DNA of 59,663 nt from Candidatus Bipolaricaulota bacterium (GCA_937921255.1 CAKZSO010000014.1:1-59663), one strand, 5' to 3'; shown: positions 8,402 to 18,046, numbered from the stretch's first letter. The notes: generated by a model not told the origin, from the letters alone. Program-made: numbers and translations.

Positions 8402-10119
8402 CTGCTCTCGGCGCGGAGCATGTCCTGGACCGAAGTGGCGATCACGTCGAGCGAAGCGCGAACGGGAGTCCGGGCCCCATCCCGCCGCCGTTCGAGGTCC
8501 ACCTCGCCTTTGCGCAAGCCGCGCGGGCCGATCACAGCGAGCACCGGGATCCCGAGGAGTTTCGCATCGTGGAACTTCTCCCCGGCCGTCCGCTCCCGAT
8601 CGTCGAGCAAGACGTCCAACCCCGCCTGAGCGAGGTGTTCGGCAACCGAGGCAGCGTACGCGAGCGGCTCAGGTTCTTTCGGGTTGAGGACCGCCACCAG
8701 CACGTGGAACGGAGCCACAGAACCCGGCCAGACGATCCCGTCCCGGTCGTGGTGGGCCTCCAACACCGCCGCCAGCAAGCGCCCGATCCCGATCCCGTAG
8801 CAGCCCATGACGAGCGGGCGCGCCCGCCCTTCCCGATCGAGGAACGTCGCCTCCAACGCCTGGGAGTACTTCGTACCCAGCTTGAAGATGTGCCCCAGCT
8901 CGATCCCCCGCTCGACGCGGAGTGTCCCCCCGCAGCGGAGGCAGCGGTCCCCGTCCCGGGCAAGGGCGACGTCGGCGACGACCGAGGCCTGGAAGTCGCG
9001 CCCGAAGTTGACGTTCCGGAGGTGGAACCCCTCCCGGTTTGCGCCGGCGACGAGGTTCCGCGCCCCAGCGATCGAGTCGTCCACCACCACCCGCGCGCCC
9101 GTGACCCCGATCGGGGAGGCGTAGCCTGGAACGGCACCCGTCGCCCGGATGTCGTCCTCGGTTGCCGGTCGGAGGTCACCTGCCCCGAGGACGCGGGCGA
9201 GCTTGGCCTCGTTCACCTCGAGGTCGCCGCGGACGACGACGAACACGACCTCCCCTGCTGCCCGGTAGAACACGGCCTTCGCCGTCTTGCTCGTGGGAAC
9301 ACCGAGCGCGCGCGCCACGGCCTCGATCGTCTCGCAGCCCGGGGTCGCCACCTCCTCCACCGCGCGCAGCGCCTCGTCGAGGTCAGCGTCCTTGGCCGCC
9401 ACTGCCCCTTCCCGGTTCGCCGCATAGCCACACCCCTCGCAGCGGACGAACGTGTCCTCGCCGTGCTCGCTCGCGAGCATGAACTCGTGGGAGCCCGTGC
9501 CGCCCATCATCCCCGAGTCGGCCTCCACCGGCACCGTGGCCAGGCCGCAGCGGCGGAAGATGCGGAGGTAGGCCTGGTACACCTCAGGGTAGTACCGATC
9601 GAGGTCGGCGAGGTCCTCGTGGAAGCTGTACCCGTCCTTCATCGTGAACTCACGAACGCGCACCAGCCCCCCCCGCGACCGCGGTTCGTCCCGAAACTTG
9701 GTCTGGATCTGGTAGAGCATGAGCGGGAGCTGGCGCCAAGACTGGATCTCCCGCCGGGCGAGGTCGGTCACGACCTCCTCGTGGGTCGGCCCGAGGACCA
9801 TCTCCCGACCTGCCCGGTCCTGGAACCGGATGAGGATCTCGCCCGCGTCCACCAACCGACCCGTCTTTGCCCACAGTTCGGCGGGGTGGACGACGGGCAT
9901 GTGGAGCTCAGCCCCCCCGATCGCGTCCATCTCCTCGCGCACGATCGCCTCGACCTTCCGGAGGGCCCGCCACCCAAGCGGGAGGTAGGTGTAGATCCCG
10001 GCCGCGAGGGGGCGGATGAGCCCCGCCCGCAGCATGAGCTTGTGGCTGGGGAGGTCGGCCTCCGCCGGCTCCTCCTTCCACGTGGGGAGAAAGTACCGGC
10101 TCCAACGGACGTAGGCCAT
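8398..10119 (-). CDS. proS: Prolyl-tRNA synthetase, bacterial type with editing insertion
   Basis: Class II synthetase charging tRNA-Pro, 573 aa. The GPTHEE loop (110-115) and motif 2 (FRDEPRSRGGLVRVREF, about 142-158) are clear. The YbaK-like editing insertion lies between motifs 2 and 3, and a C-terminal anticodon domain follows (VLLDDRERTAGEKF region). It contains an extra CEGCGY and a CLRCGG pair. Starts 13 nt after dinG. Confidence 0.96.
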   Translation of the reverse strand: MAYVRWSRYFLPTWKEEPAEADLPSHKLMLRAGLIRPLAAGIYTYLPLGWRALRKVEAIVREEMDAIGGAELHMPVVHPAELWAKTGRLVDAGEILIRFQDRAGREMVLGPTHEEVVTDLARREIQSWRQLPLMLYQIQTKFRDEPRSRGGLVRVREFTMKDGYSFHEDLADLDRYYPEVYQAYLRIFRRCGLATVPVEADSGMMGGTGSHEFMLASEHGEDTFVRCEGCGYAANREGAVAAKDADLDEALRAVEEVATPGCETIEAVARALGVPTSKTAKAVFYRAAGEVVFVVVRGDLEVNEAKLARVLGAGDLRPATEDDIRATGAVPGYASPIGVTGARVVVDDSIAGARNLVAGANREGFHLRNVNFGRDFQASVVADVALARDGDRCLRCGGTLRVERGIELGHIFKLGTKYSQALEATFLDREGRARPLVMGCYGIGIGRLLAAVLEAHHDRDGIVWPGSVAPFHVLVAVLNPKEPEPLAYAASVAEHLAQAGLDVLLDDRERTAGEKFHDAKLLGIPVLAVIGPRGLRKGEVDLERRRDGARTPVRASLDVIATSVQDMLRAESS

Positions 10120-10132
10120 GATGGGCCCAAGG

Positions 10133-12550
10133 TTAGCGGAAGAGCCCGCTCAGGGCAACGAGCAGCCCATCTGGATCGTCCACCCACCGCGCGGGAACAG
10201 GGAGCGCGCCCAGGAAAGCCTCGCCGTAGCCCCGCGTGGCGAGGCGTGGATCGGCGAGGAGGAGCGCGCCCCGATCGGTCGGCGTCCGCACGAGCCGGCC
10301 CACTCCCTGTCGCAGGCGGAGGACGGCCCGCGGGAGAAAGAGCTCCCCGAACGGGCTCCCCCCTCGGCGGCGGATCCGCTCCACCTGAGCCTCGATCAGG
10401 GGATGGGACGGGACGGGAAACGGCAACCGGACCACGACCAGGAGCTCCAGCTCCTCGCCCGGGAGATCGATCCCCTCCCACAGGGTGTCGAGCCCGAGGA
10501 GGATCACCGGAGGGGGGTGGCTCCGGAACCGGGTGAGGAGCGCCTCGCGCTCCCCGTCCCGCCCCTGGACGAGGTGCGGCGTCCCCGCGAGGTGGGCCGC
10601 GGTCGCGTCGAGGAGGCGGCGCGAGGTGAACAGGGCGAGGGCCCGCCGCGGGACGCGGGCCAGGACACGGCGGAGCGTCCCGGCCAGGACCTCGGGGAAC
10701 CCGGAGTCGTCGGGGTGCGGGAGGTAGCGGAGGATGAACGCCCCCACCCGGTCGTACGGAAAGGGGGACGGCCAGGCCTGGAACCGCGGCGACCCGATTC
10801 CCAGTTCGCGGGCAAGCGCCCTCCCCTCGTCGCCCACGGACAGGGTCGCCGAGGTGAGGACGCCCCCGGCGAGGCTGGGCCACAGGGCCGCGCCGAGGTG
10901 ATCCCCCACCCCCACGGGGGAGGCTGTGAGGCAGAGCCCGCGGCCTTCCCGCGCGTACCAGAACACGCTCTCCTCCCCCTCCGGACGGAGGAGGTAGTCC
11001 ACCAGGGCCGCCACCCGGCGGACCTCGCCTCCCAAGCCGCGGGCCTGGGCCGCGTCCTCGTCCGGAAGACCACGGGCCACATCTGCCACCGCGTCCGCGA
11101 GCTCGTCGAGCGCCCCCTGGAGGATCGCCCCCACCGGGAGGAGGGGGGCGACGTCCGCCCTTCCGTAGCGGCCGATTTCGCGGGAGAGGGTCGCCCCGGC
11201 CACCGCCCAGAACTGCCGATGGGCGGCGGCGGCCCTGTCCCAGGCCGAGACCGCCTCGCCCACATCCGTGAACTCTCCCCACGTCGCGAGCAAGCCCCCC
11301 GACCCGCGGCGGAGCTCGCCCAGGAGCCGGGGGATCACCGGCGGCGACAGGGCCACGCTCAACGCGTCGCGCACCGCCTCGGGCAGGTTATGGGCCTCAT
11401 CGGCAACAAGGAAGTCGTAGGGGCCCAGGATCGTCCCCCCCGCCGCGAGGTCGGCCCCGAGAAGGGCGTGGTTCACGACGACGAGGCGCGCCGCGCGAGC
11501 CCTGTCCCGGGCAAGGCGGGACGGGCAGCGGTCCCAGAACGGGCACGATCGGCCCCCACAGCGGTAGGGAAGGTCCGGGAGCTGCTGGAGGACCTCCGCT
11601 CCGGCGGGGCTCGCCCTCAGCCCAGCGACCTCGTCGAGGTCTCCGGTCTCCGTCCTCGCCACCCAGGCCAGGAGCGGGATGAGCACCTCGCGGGGGACGA
11701 GCTGGTGCCGGACCTCCTCCAGCCGTCGCAGGCAGAGGTAGTTCTCCCGGCCCTTGAGGAGCGCGCACCCAAGGTCCACCCCGAGCTCGCCCAGGAGAAA
11801 CGGAAGATCCCGTCCCCAGAGCTGTTCCTGAAGGGCGCGGGTGCGGGTGGAGACCACGGCCCGCCCGTCCCCGCGGGCGAGGGCGAGGAGGACGGGGACG
11901 AGGTACCCGATCGTCTTCCCCGTCCCCGGGCCCGCCTCGAGCAGCCGGACCTCCCCCCCGGCGAGGGCCTCGGCCACGGCCTCCGCGTACTCGATCTGGC
12001 CCTCCCGGCGAGCGAGAAGCCCGGCCGCGGCGAGCTGCGCGAGCGCCACCGCCGGCCCCTCGGGGAGCGGGCCCCGCTTCAGGGACGGCCGAGATGGGGA
12101 AGGTGAGCGGATCCAGTCCGGATCGGGAAGGATGCCCGCGATCACATTCTGAGCCGCGGGGGGCAGCGCGCCCGCATCGGCCAGCAGGCGGTGGAACACC
12201 TGACCCGTGACCTCCGCCCACCCCACCGCAGCGGTCGGGAGGGGAAGTCCCAGCCACCGCGCGAGGGCCGGGAGCGACGCCTCCAGCTCCCCTGGCCGCA
12301 CGGCCCGGGCCAGGACCTCGAGATCCACCCACGCCGGCCCCGTGACCTCCCCTGAGAAGCCGAGGACCACGCGCAGGGCGGCCGCGTTGTGGGCGACAAC
12401 GGGAAGCCCCGCCGCGAGGACGCACTCCTCGACCCTGGACCGCCCGGCCGAGAGGGGGACCGCTACCCGCTCAACGATCCCCTCGCCGCGGAACCGGACC
12501 GCCCCCAGGAGGTCTCCGCTGAGGGCAAGGGCGAGGAACTCGGGGTTCAC
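10133..12550 (-). CDS. dinG: DinG-family ATP-dependent DNA helicase
   Basis: XPD-like SF2 5'-3' helicase of 805 aa. The first ~140 residues resemble a decayed DnaQ-type exonuclease domain (HNAAA, DLEVLARAVRPGELEASL) without a clear acidic catalytic set. The helicase core has Walker A GPGTGKT (207-213), DEAH (384-387) and motif VI QGVGRLVRT. Four cysteines (C273, C331, C336, C342) fit the Fe-S cluster of DinG/XPD enzymes. Overlaps the CBS gene by an ATGA. Confidence 0.9.
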   Translation of the reverse strand: MNPEFLALALSGDLLGAVRFRGEGIVERVAVPLSAGRSRVEECVLAAGLPVVAHNAAALRVVLGFSGEVTGPAWVDLEVLARAVRPGELEASLPALARWLGLPLPTAAVGWAEVTGQVFHRLLADAGALPPAAQNVIAGILPDPDWIRSPSPSRPSLKRGPLPEGPAVALAQLAAAGLLARREGQIEYAEAVAEALAGGEVRLLEAGPGTGKTIGYLVPVLLALARGDGRAVVSTRTRALQEQLWGRDLPFLLGELGVDLGCALLKGRENYLCLRRLEEVRHQLVPREVLIPLLAWVARTETGDLDEVAGLRASPAGAEVLQQLPDLPYRCGGRSCPFWDRCPSRLARDRARAARLVVVNHALLGADLAAGGTILGPYDFLVADEAHNLPEAVRDALSVALSPPVIPRLLGELRRGSGGLLATWGEFTDVGEAVSAWDRAAAAHRQFWAVAGATLSREIGRYGRADVAPLLPVGAILQGALDELADAVADVARGLPDEDAAQARGLGGEVRRVAALVDYLLRPEGEESVFWYAREGRGLCLTASPVGVGDHLGAALWPSLAGGVLTSATLSVGDEGRALARELGIGSPRFQAWPSPFPYDRVGAFILRYLPHPDDSGFPEVLAGTLRRVLARVPRRALALFTSRRLLDATAAHLAGTPHLVQGRDGEREALLTRFRSHPPPVILLGLDTLWEGIDLPGEELELLVVVRLPFPVPSHPLIEAQVERIRRRGGSPFGELFLPRAVLRLRQGVGRLVRTPTDRGALLLADPRLATRGYGEAFLGALPVPARWVDDPDGLLVALSGLFR

Positions 12551-12984
12551 CCGCGGAGGCGGTGGAGGAGGTCGATCCTCCGCACCATCCCCAGCAGCCG
12601 TTTCTGATCGTCCAGGACCGGGAGCTGTTTCAGGCCCCGCCGGATCATGAGGTCGGCGACCTGGAGGTCGTTGTCGTCGGGCCGGGCAGCGACGACCTCC
12701 CGCGACATGAACTCCGAGACCGGTTTCCCCCCGATCTCGCGGAGCTTGCGGCTGAGCTGGTCCAGGCTCGGCAGGAACGCCACCGACTGGAGCATGTCCA
12801 CGTACCCCGGGAGCGCGGCGCGGATGAGATCGCGCTCCGAGATCACGCCCACCACCCGTCCCTCCTCGTCGAGCACCGGGAGCGAGGCGAGGCCCGACTC
12901 GTGGATGAGGTAGATCGCGTGGGACACCGTCGTGTCGAGGTCGACCGAGGTGAGGTCGCGGCGCATGAACTCGCGGACCTTCAT
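12547..12984 (-). CDS. Two-CBS-domain protein
   Basis: Stand-alone CBS pair of 145 aa: MKVREFMRRDLTSVDLDTTV starts CBS1 and KPVSEFMSREVVAARPDDND starts CBS2. Such proteins bind adenine nucleotides; the partner is unknown. An in-frame upstream start at 13050 is less likely: the ATG at 12984 has SD AGGGGAAGG and overlaps the kinase stop by 4 nt. Confidence 0.88.
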   Translation of the reverse strand: MKVREFMRRDLTSVDLDTTVSHAIYLIHESGLASLPVLDEEGRVVGVISERDLIRAALPGYVDMLQSVAFLPSLDQLSRKLREIGGKPVSEFMSREVVAARPDDNDLQVADLMIRRGLKQLPVLDDQKRLLGMVRRIDLLHRLRG

Positions 12985-13949
12985 CCTTCCCCTTGGCGGC
13001 GAACGGTCACGTGGTCGAGCTCCCGCTCGATCACGCCCGTGTCCAGGCACAGCTTCTCCTCGACTGCGGTTGCGGCGAGCGCGGCCGCCATCCCGTACCG
13101 GGCGGCCTCGACGAGCGGGTGCCCCCGAACGAGCGCCGCGAGGAGCCCGCCCACGAGCGCGTCGTCAGCACCAACGAGGTTCTTGAACGCGGCGAGCGAG
13201 ACTCGCGCCTCGAGCTCCCACACCCCATCGCGGGTGACAAGGATGTCACCCGTGATGTGATGCGAGATCAGGCACGCCTGCCCGCCCTGCTCGATCACCC
13301 GCCGTCCGGCACGGACGATCTCGTCCAGCGAGCTGACAGGCAGGTCTCCGAGCCGCAGCTCCTCGCGAACGTCCGGTTTGACAAGGAACGGGCCCTCCGC
13401 AATCGTCTGCACGAGGGCCTCTCCCCCAGCGTGGACGATCACCCGCACCCCGGCCCGATGCGCACGCTGGACGAGCGTGCGATAGCAGTCAGGGGGACAA
13501 CCGGGCGGGAGGGACCCCCCAAGGACGACGTACTCCGCGCGGCGGAGCATCCGCTCGTACTTGCGGAGGAAGATCCCCATCGCCTCCTCCGACACGGGCG
13601 GCCCCTCCTCGTGAATGAGGAGGGGGTGAAACTCCCGGCCCTTGGCGATCACGGTCACGTTCGTGCGGTTCTCTCCCGGCATCCACACGAAGTTCGCCGT
13701 CACTCCCCGAGCGAGGAGGTCCTGAAGGATGATCTGCCCGGTGTGACCGGCGAGGAACCCCAGGGCCACCGTCTCCACCCCATAGCAGGAAAGGAGGGTG
13801 GAGACGTTGATCCCCTTGCCTCCCGCCGAGGTGAGGGAGCGATCGCTGCGGATCAGGACCGCTTCCTCCGGCTTGTCAAGCGAAAGCGGAAGCTCGTCCA
13901 CCCAGTAGAACTTGTCGAGGGTTGGGTTGAGGGTGACGGTGAGGATCAT
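12981..13949 (-). CDS. PfkB-family sugar (phosphate) kinase, 1-phosphofructokinase-like, variant active site
   Basis: Cytoplasmic kinase of 322 aa with the FruK/LacC layout: MILTVTLNPTLDKFY, the GGKGINVS sugar-binding motif and the NRTNVTVI segment. The usual anion-hole motif GAGD is GADD here (Asp262 replaces Gly; catalytic base Asp263 kept), and the DTSGEAL motif reads HAGGEAL. Both were checked in the DNA. It may use another substrate or be weakly active. Coupled by ATGA overlaps to miaB and the CBS gene. Confidence 0.82.
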   Translation of the reverse strand: MILTVTLNPTLDKFYWVDELPLSLDKPEEAVLIRSDRSLTSAGGKGINVSTLLSCYGVETVALGFLAGHTGQIILQDLLARGVTANFVWMPGENRTNVTVIAKGREFHPLLIHEEGPPVSEEAMGIFLRKYERMLRRAEYVVLGGSLPPGCPPDCYRTLVQRAHRAGVRVIVHAGGEALVQTIAEGPFLVKPDVREELRLGDLPVSSLDEIVRAGRRVIEQGGQACLISHHITGDILVTRDGVWELEARVSLAAFKNLVGADDALVGGLLAALVRGHPLVEAARYGMAAALAATAVEEKLCLDTGVIERELDHVTVRRQGEG

Positions 13950-15244
13950 CCCCCCTCCCGCAACCGCCCGTGGAGCGCCCCCGCCGTGGCCTGCTCGATC
14001 GTCACCATCGCCAGCCGCCCGATCATAGCGGGGTCGCCGGGGAAGAGCACGGTCCGGAAGTCGGGCGTCTTCCCGGTGAGCCGCCCTTTCTCGGGGAGGA
14101 ACGACTCAACGAGGACTTCAGCGGTCGTCCCGATCCGCGCCCGGTGGAGTTCGAGCGCGATCCGACGGCTGAGCTCGAGCACCACGGCCAGCCGGCGTCC
14201 CTTGTCCCGGGGAGAGACGTCGTCGGCAAGCGCGGCAGCGCGCGTCCCCGGCCGGGGGGAGTAGGCCGCGGCGAACACCGTGCCGAACCGGGCCTCCTCG
14301 ATGAGGAACAGGGTCTGGGCGAAATCCTCCTCCGTCTCCCCGGGGAACCCAACGATCGCGTCCGTGGTCACGTTCACCTCAGGAATCGCCTCCCGGAGGC
14401 GACGAACGAGGGCGAGGAACTCCGCCCGGGTGTAGCCCCGCCCCATCGCCCAAAGGATCCGGTCGCTTCCCGACTGGACCGCGAGGTGGACGTGGGGACA
14501 GAGATTGCCACGTTGGGCGAGGACTCCAATCACCTCATCCGTCATGTACGCCGGGTGGGAGGTCGTGAACCGGATCCGGGGGATGGGGACCTCCCGGGCC
14601 GCCCGGAGGAGGCGAGCGAAGGTCGTCCCATCGCGGAGGTCCGTCCCGTAGGCGTCGACGTTCTGACCGAGGAGCGTGACTTCCTGGTACCCGGTGCGAG
14701 CGAGGTCCCGGAGCTCGGCGAGCACCTCCGGCATCGGTCGGGACCGGAGCGGCCCCTTCACCCGGGGGACGACGCAGTAGGCGCAGGCGTGGGAACAGCC
14801 CTCCGCGATTGTGACGGAGGCCTGGAACGGGCTCCGCCGGACGACAGGCAGCCGCTCGAGGCCGTTCGGGCTCGGAAGGCAGGCAAACCGCTCGCCCCCC
14901 CGAGCGCGGGCGATGAGGGCAGGCAGATCGGCAAGGCCGGCCGTTCCGAACGCGAAGTCGGCACCTGGGCACAGGCGGAGGATCCCCTCCCCTCGGCCCT
15001 GGGCCATGCACCCCCCGACCCCGAGGAGGAGGGGGCGCGACCGCCGGAGCCGCTGCAGCTCCCCAACCCGGCCGATCACCTTGTCCTCGGCCCGACCACG
15101 GACCATGCACGTGTTGAGGAGGACGACGTCCGCCTCCTCAGGGTCGTCCACGAGGTCGTAGCCCGCCGCGCGGAGGACGCCGGCGATCTCCTCGCTCTTG
15201 TGCTCGTTCTGTTGGCACCCCCAGGTCAGGACGCACGCCTTCAT
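13946..15244 (-). CDS. miaB: tRNA-2-methylthio-N6-dimethylallyladenosine synthase
   Basis: Radical-SAM methylthiotransferase that adds the 2-methylthio group to i6A37 of tRNAs. At 432 aa it has the N-terminal UPF0004 domain with cluster cysteines (C10, NTC and GGC), the radical-SAM motif CSHACAYC and a C-terminal TRAM-like RNA-binding region. Related RimO or MtaB are less likely given the GQNVDAYG segment typical of MiaB. First gene of its run, with a -10 box 7 nt upstream of the ATG and no SD. Confidence 0.92.
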   Translation of the reverse strand: MKACVLTWGCQQNEHKSEEIAGVLRAAGYDLVDDPEEADVVLLNTCMVRGRAEDKVIGRVGELQRLRRSRPLLLGVGGCMAQGRGEGILRLCPGADFAFGTAGLADLPALIARARGGERFACLPSPNGLERLPVVRRSPFQASVTIAEGCSHACAYCVVPRVKGPLRSRPMPEVLAELRDLARTGYQEVTLLGQNVDAYGTDLRDGTTFARLLRAAREVPIPRIRFTTSHPAYMTDEVIGVLAQRGNLCPHVHLAVQSGSDRILWAMGRGYTRAEFLALVRRLREAIPEVNVTTDAIVGFPGETEEDFAQTLFLIEEARFGTVFAAAYSPRPGTRAAALADDVSPRDKGRRLAVVLELSRRIALELHRARIGTTAEVLVESFLPEKGRLTGKTPDFRTVLFPGDPAMIGRLAMVTIEQATAGALHGRLREGG

Positions 15245-15251
15245 CGCCTGA

Positions 15252-15257
15252 ACGATA
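15252..15257 (-). promoter_or_regulatory. -10 box of miaB, leaderless arrangement
   Basis: Minus-strand TATCGT ends 7 nt before the miaB ATG. A -35 candidate TTGGAC lies 19 nt upstream. No SD is present. Confidence 0.4.
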
Positions 15258-15307
15258 CCCGGTAGGACCGGTTCCAGTCCAAGCTCAGCGGGTCACGGCG
15301 GACGGAC

Positions 15308-15348
15308 AACGGGCCACGGAAACGGACCCCGGAGAACGGACTACGGTT
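15308..15348. repeat. Short degenerate tandem repeat
   Basis: Three imperfect 13-14-nt units of the form AACGGRCYMCGG between miaB and the GNAT gene, running into the latter's 3' end. Similar ACGGAC words occur just upstream. No hairpin or coding role is apparent. Confidence 0.4.
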
Positions 15349-15898
15349 CCCGGTTCTTCTTCCGGTACGCGTAGGCGACAAACGCCTGCCGATCGAGGAC
15401 CTCCTCGACCCCAGCCCGGCCGAGCGTTCGCTCGACAAACTTCCGCAGCCCTGAACGGAGGTTCTCCGAGTAGTCGGCGCACAGAACGCCGTCCTCCCCC
15501 AGGGAGCGAACGGCCTGTGCTAGGAGGACCGCGCCCACCCGCTGCGTTGTCTGATACGCCGGATCCACGATCACGCCCGTGAGAAAGAACACCCTACCGC
15601 GAGCAGCGAGGTCGGGGAACCGGTGGGCGTAGTACGGGGCGCTCACCCACGGGATCTTGTCCAGTCGCGTCGTGATCACGCACAGCCCAGCCACGGTCCC
15701 ACCTACGTAGGCCACGTACTTGCGGAAGTCGGGGTCGCGCAGGAGCGCCTCGAACTCCGGCCGGGTGTAGCTCCCGTGCCGCATCGGCGCCGCCACGATG
15801 AGGGGGGCGAACGCCGCGTTGTAGATGGACCACAGCCGGTCCATCTCTGCGGCGTCCTCGACGAGCGCCTTCTCCTGCACCTCAATCTTGCGTGTCAT
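15341..15898 (-). CDS. GNAT-like N-acetyltransferase
   Basis: A 185-aa cytoplasmic protein with a GNAT-like core: substrate strands around YVGGTVAGLCVITTRL, then the acetyl-CoA-binding beta4-alpha3 region VFFLTGVIVDPAYQTTQRVGAVLLAQAV. The pyrophosphate loop is atypical (QTTQRVG rather than Q/RxxGxG/A). The substrate is unknown. No good SD or promoter was seen. The 170 nt between it and pepF hold no gene; only short palindromes such as TGACGTCA were seen. Confidence 0.65.
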   Translation of the reverse strand: MTRKIEVQEKALVEDAAEMDRLWSIYNAAFAPLIVAAPMRHGSYTRPEFEALLRDPDFRKYVAYVGGTVAGLCVITTRLDKIPWVSAPYYAHRFPDLAARGRVFFLTGVIVDPAYQTTQRVGAVLLAQAVRSLGEDGVLCADYSENLRSGLRKFVERTLGRAGVEEVLDRQAFVAYAYRKKNREP

Positions 15899-16070
15899 CT
15901 TGGACCCAGCGCCCGCCGCTCACGACCTGCGTGCGGGTCGCGACCGCCCGCTCACCCTAGCGCCGGAGCGTCCACCTCAGTGGTGCCAGCTGAAGCGGGG
16001 GTCCGTCGCAGCACGGCTTGCACCCAGCGGGGACAGTCCCGTCTACTGACGTCAAGTGCAAGGTCCCAAT

Positions 16071-17879
16071 TCACCCCAGGAGTCTCTCCAGTCGGTCGAC
16101 GAGCGCGGCGAGGTTCGCGAACGCCACCTCGACCGGCTGCGGCGACCGGAGGTCCACCCCGGCCTCGCGGAGGGCCTCGAGCGGGTACCGCGAGCCGCCC
16201 GCCTTGAGGAAGTCGAGGTACCGCGCCGCCGCCCGCTCGCCCTCGGCGAGGACCTTCTGCACGAGCGCATGGGCCCCGGAGATCCCCGTCGCGTACTGGT
16301 AGACGTAGAAGTTCATGTACATGTGCTGGAACTGGGCCCACGTGATCCCGATCCGCTCCCGGTCGAACACGACCTCGTCCCCGTACCCTTCGCGGAACAG
16401 GTCCGCCGTAACGCCGATCAGGGTGTCGGCGCTCACCGGCGCCCCGCGCTCCACCCGCTCGTGGACCTCGAGCTCAAACCGCGCGAGCGTTGGCATGATG
16501 AAGAAGTAGCGGTGGTAGTTCGACATCGCCTCCTCAATCAGTGCGATCTGGAGCGCCTTGTCGGTCAGGGTGCGGAACAGGTGGTCGCGAACCATCGCCT
16601 GGTTGAAGTTGGAGGCCACCTCGGCGGCGAACAGCCCGTACCGGCTGTAGATCATGCGCTGGCTCAGGCGGCTGTAGTAGGAGTGCATCGAGTGGCCGAG
16701 CTCGTGGGCGAGCGTGCTCAGGCTGAACACGTCGTCGGCGTAGCTCATCATGATGAACGGGTGCGTGCCCTGGGATCCGCTCGAGAAGGCACCCTCGCGC
16801 TTCCCGCGGTTGCGGGCGCGGTCCACCCACCGCTCCTCGAGGCACCCCCGCCGCAGGACCCCGACGTACTCCTCTCCCAAGGGCTTCATCCCCGCGCAGA
16901 TCCAGTCGACCGCCTGCTCGAACGGGATCACCGGCTTGTCTCCGGTGAGGGGAGCCTTGATGTCGTAGACGTGGAGGGCGTCGTAGCCGAGGACCTTGCG
17001 ACGGAGCGCCCAGTAGCGGTGCCAGGTGGGGAGGTTCTTCCGGAACGCCCCGATCAGGTTGTGGAACACCTCCACCGGGATGAAGTTCGGGGCAAGCGAC
17101 GCCTCGAGGCTTGACGAATAGCCACGGGCTCGCATCCGGAACACGTCAGCCTTGACCGCCCCGAGGAGGGAACCGGCGAGCGTGTTCTTGAGGGCGAGGT
17201 AGCCGTCGGCGTAGCTCTCCCACGCCGTCCGCCGCACGACCCGGTCGGGGTGGGTGCGCAGGGACTCGATGCTCGCCTGCCCGACCTCGAGCACGTTCCC
17301 CTGGCTGTCGGTGGCCGGCCGGAACGTCATGTCCGCCCCGGTGAGGCTGTTGAACACGGAGAACGGCGTGGACAGGGGGTCGGAGACGAGGGCCAGCACC
17401 TGTTCTACTTCGCCCGATCGCACGTGGGCCTGCTGCCGCTCGAGCTGGTCCAGGTAGTGGGCGAAGAACCGAAGGTCGGGCGTCTCGTCCATCCACCGAC
17501 GCAGGGTGTCGAACCCGATCGCCACGAGCTCCGGGTCGAGGAAGGCGACGGTCGCGCCGAACCGGGCAAACAACCCCCGGGCCTGCCCGCTCCGCCCGAC
17601 CGCAGCCTGATCGAGCGTGTTCACCGCGGCGGCGTTGCTCGCGTAGACGAAGATCTTCCCCATCCGGCGGGCGGCGTCCTCGTAGAGGGGGATGAACTCG
17701 AGGAGGACCGCGGGGCCCTCCTTCAGGCGCCCCTGGTAGGCGGCGAGCCGGGGCAACAGGGCGAGAAGCTCGCGGCAGGCCGCTTCCCAGTCCTGAGGGG
17801 TCGCGAACACGCTTTCGAGGTCCCAGGTCTCCTCAACCGGGACGGCCGAACGATCGGGCAGAACGGTTGGGTCGGACAT
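16071..17879 (-). CDS. pepF: Oligoendopeptidase F (M3 family)
   Basis: Cytoplasmic zinc metallopeptidase cutting medium-length peptides, 602 aa. HELGH (392-396) gives the zinc site. The family segments KADVFRMRARGY and MSYADDVFSLSTLAHELGHSMH (shown in part) surround it. In-frame starts at 17915 (TTG) and 17903 exist, but a promoter at 17887-17915 covers them and places transcription start at the 17879 ATG. Confidence 0.93.
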   Translation of the reverse strand: MSDPTVLPDRSAVPVEETWDLESVFATPQDWEAACRELLALLPRLAAYQGRLKEGPAVLLEFIPLYEDAARRMGKIFVYASNAAAVNTLDQAAVGRSGQARGLFARFGATVAFLDPELVAIGFDTLRRWMDETPDLRFFAHYLDQLERQQAHVRSGEVEQVLALVSDPLSTPFSVFNSLTGADMTFRPATDSQGNVLEVGQASIESLRTHPDRVVRRTAWESYADGYLALKNTLAGSLLGAVKADVFRMRARGYSSSLEASLAPNFIPVEVFHNLIGAFRKNLPTWHRYWALRRKVLGYDALHVYDIKAPLTGDKPVIPFEQAVDWICAGMKPLGEEYVGVLRRGCLEERWVDRARNRGKREGAFSSGSQGTHPFIMMSYADDVFSLSTLAHELGHSMHSYYSRLSQRMIYSRYGLFAAEVASNFNQAMVRDHLFRTLTDKALQIALIEEAMSNYHRYFFIMPTLARFELEVHERVERGAPVSADTLIGVTADLFREGYGDEVVFDRERIGITWAQFQHMYMNFYVYQYATGISGAHALVQKVLAEGERAAARYLDFLKAGGSRYPLEALREAGVDLRSPQPVEVAFANLAALVDRLERLLG

Positions 17880-17886
17880 GAAGGGG

Positions 17887-17915
17887 AGAATAGTGGAGGA
17901 CATCCCCAACTGCAA
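17887..17915 (-). promoter_or_regulatory. pepF promoter, leaderless arrangement
   Basis: Minus-strand TTGCAG (17915-17910), 17-nt spacer, TATTCT (17892-17887), then 7 nt to the ATG at 17879. No SD is present. Confidence 0.6.
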
Positions 17916-17944
17916 CCAGACGGAACGAGCGCTCCCCAGCCGTG

Positions 17945-17961
17945 GACCCGCGCAGCGGGTC
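17945..17961. repeat. Inverted repeat between divergent pepF and DUF72 promoters
   Basis: GACCCGC-gca-GCGGGTC, perfect 7-bp arms, in the gap between the two divergent genes. It could be an operator or a chance GC-rich palindrome. Confidence 0.35.
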
Positions 17962-18034
17962 TCCCCTCTGCCCCCGACGGATCAGGCCCCTGGACGCAAG
18001 CCCGCTGCGCGCCGGACGGAACCGCCAGCCCCCC

Positions 18035-18040
18035 TATAAT
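18035..18040 (+). promoter_or_regulatory. Consensus -10 box of the DUF72 operon
   Basis: TATAAT ending 6 nt before the ATG at 18047, so the mRNA probably starts at or next to the start codon. No convincing -35 and no SD. Confidence 0.65.
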
Positions 18041-18046
18041 CTCCCC

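Noticed and set aside
16041-16070. TGACGTCA palindrome and TTGACG-like words downstream of pepF
   Set aside because: No matching -10 or gene start on either strand; too short to support a site.
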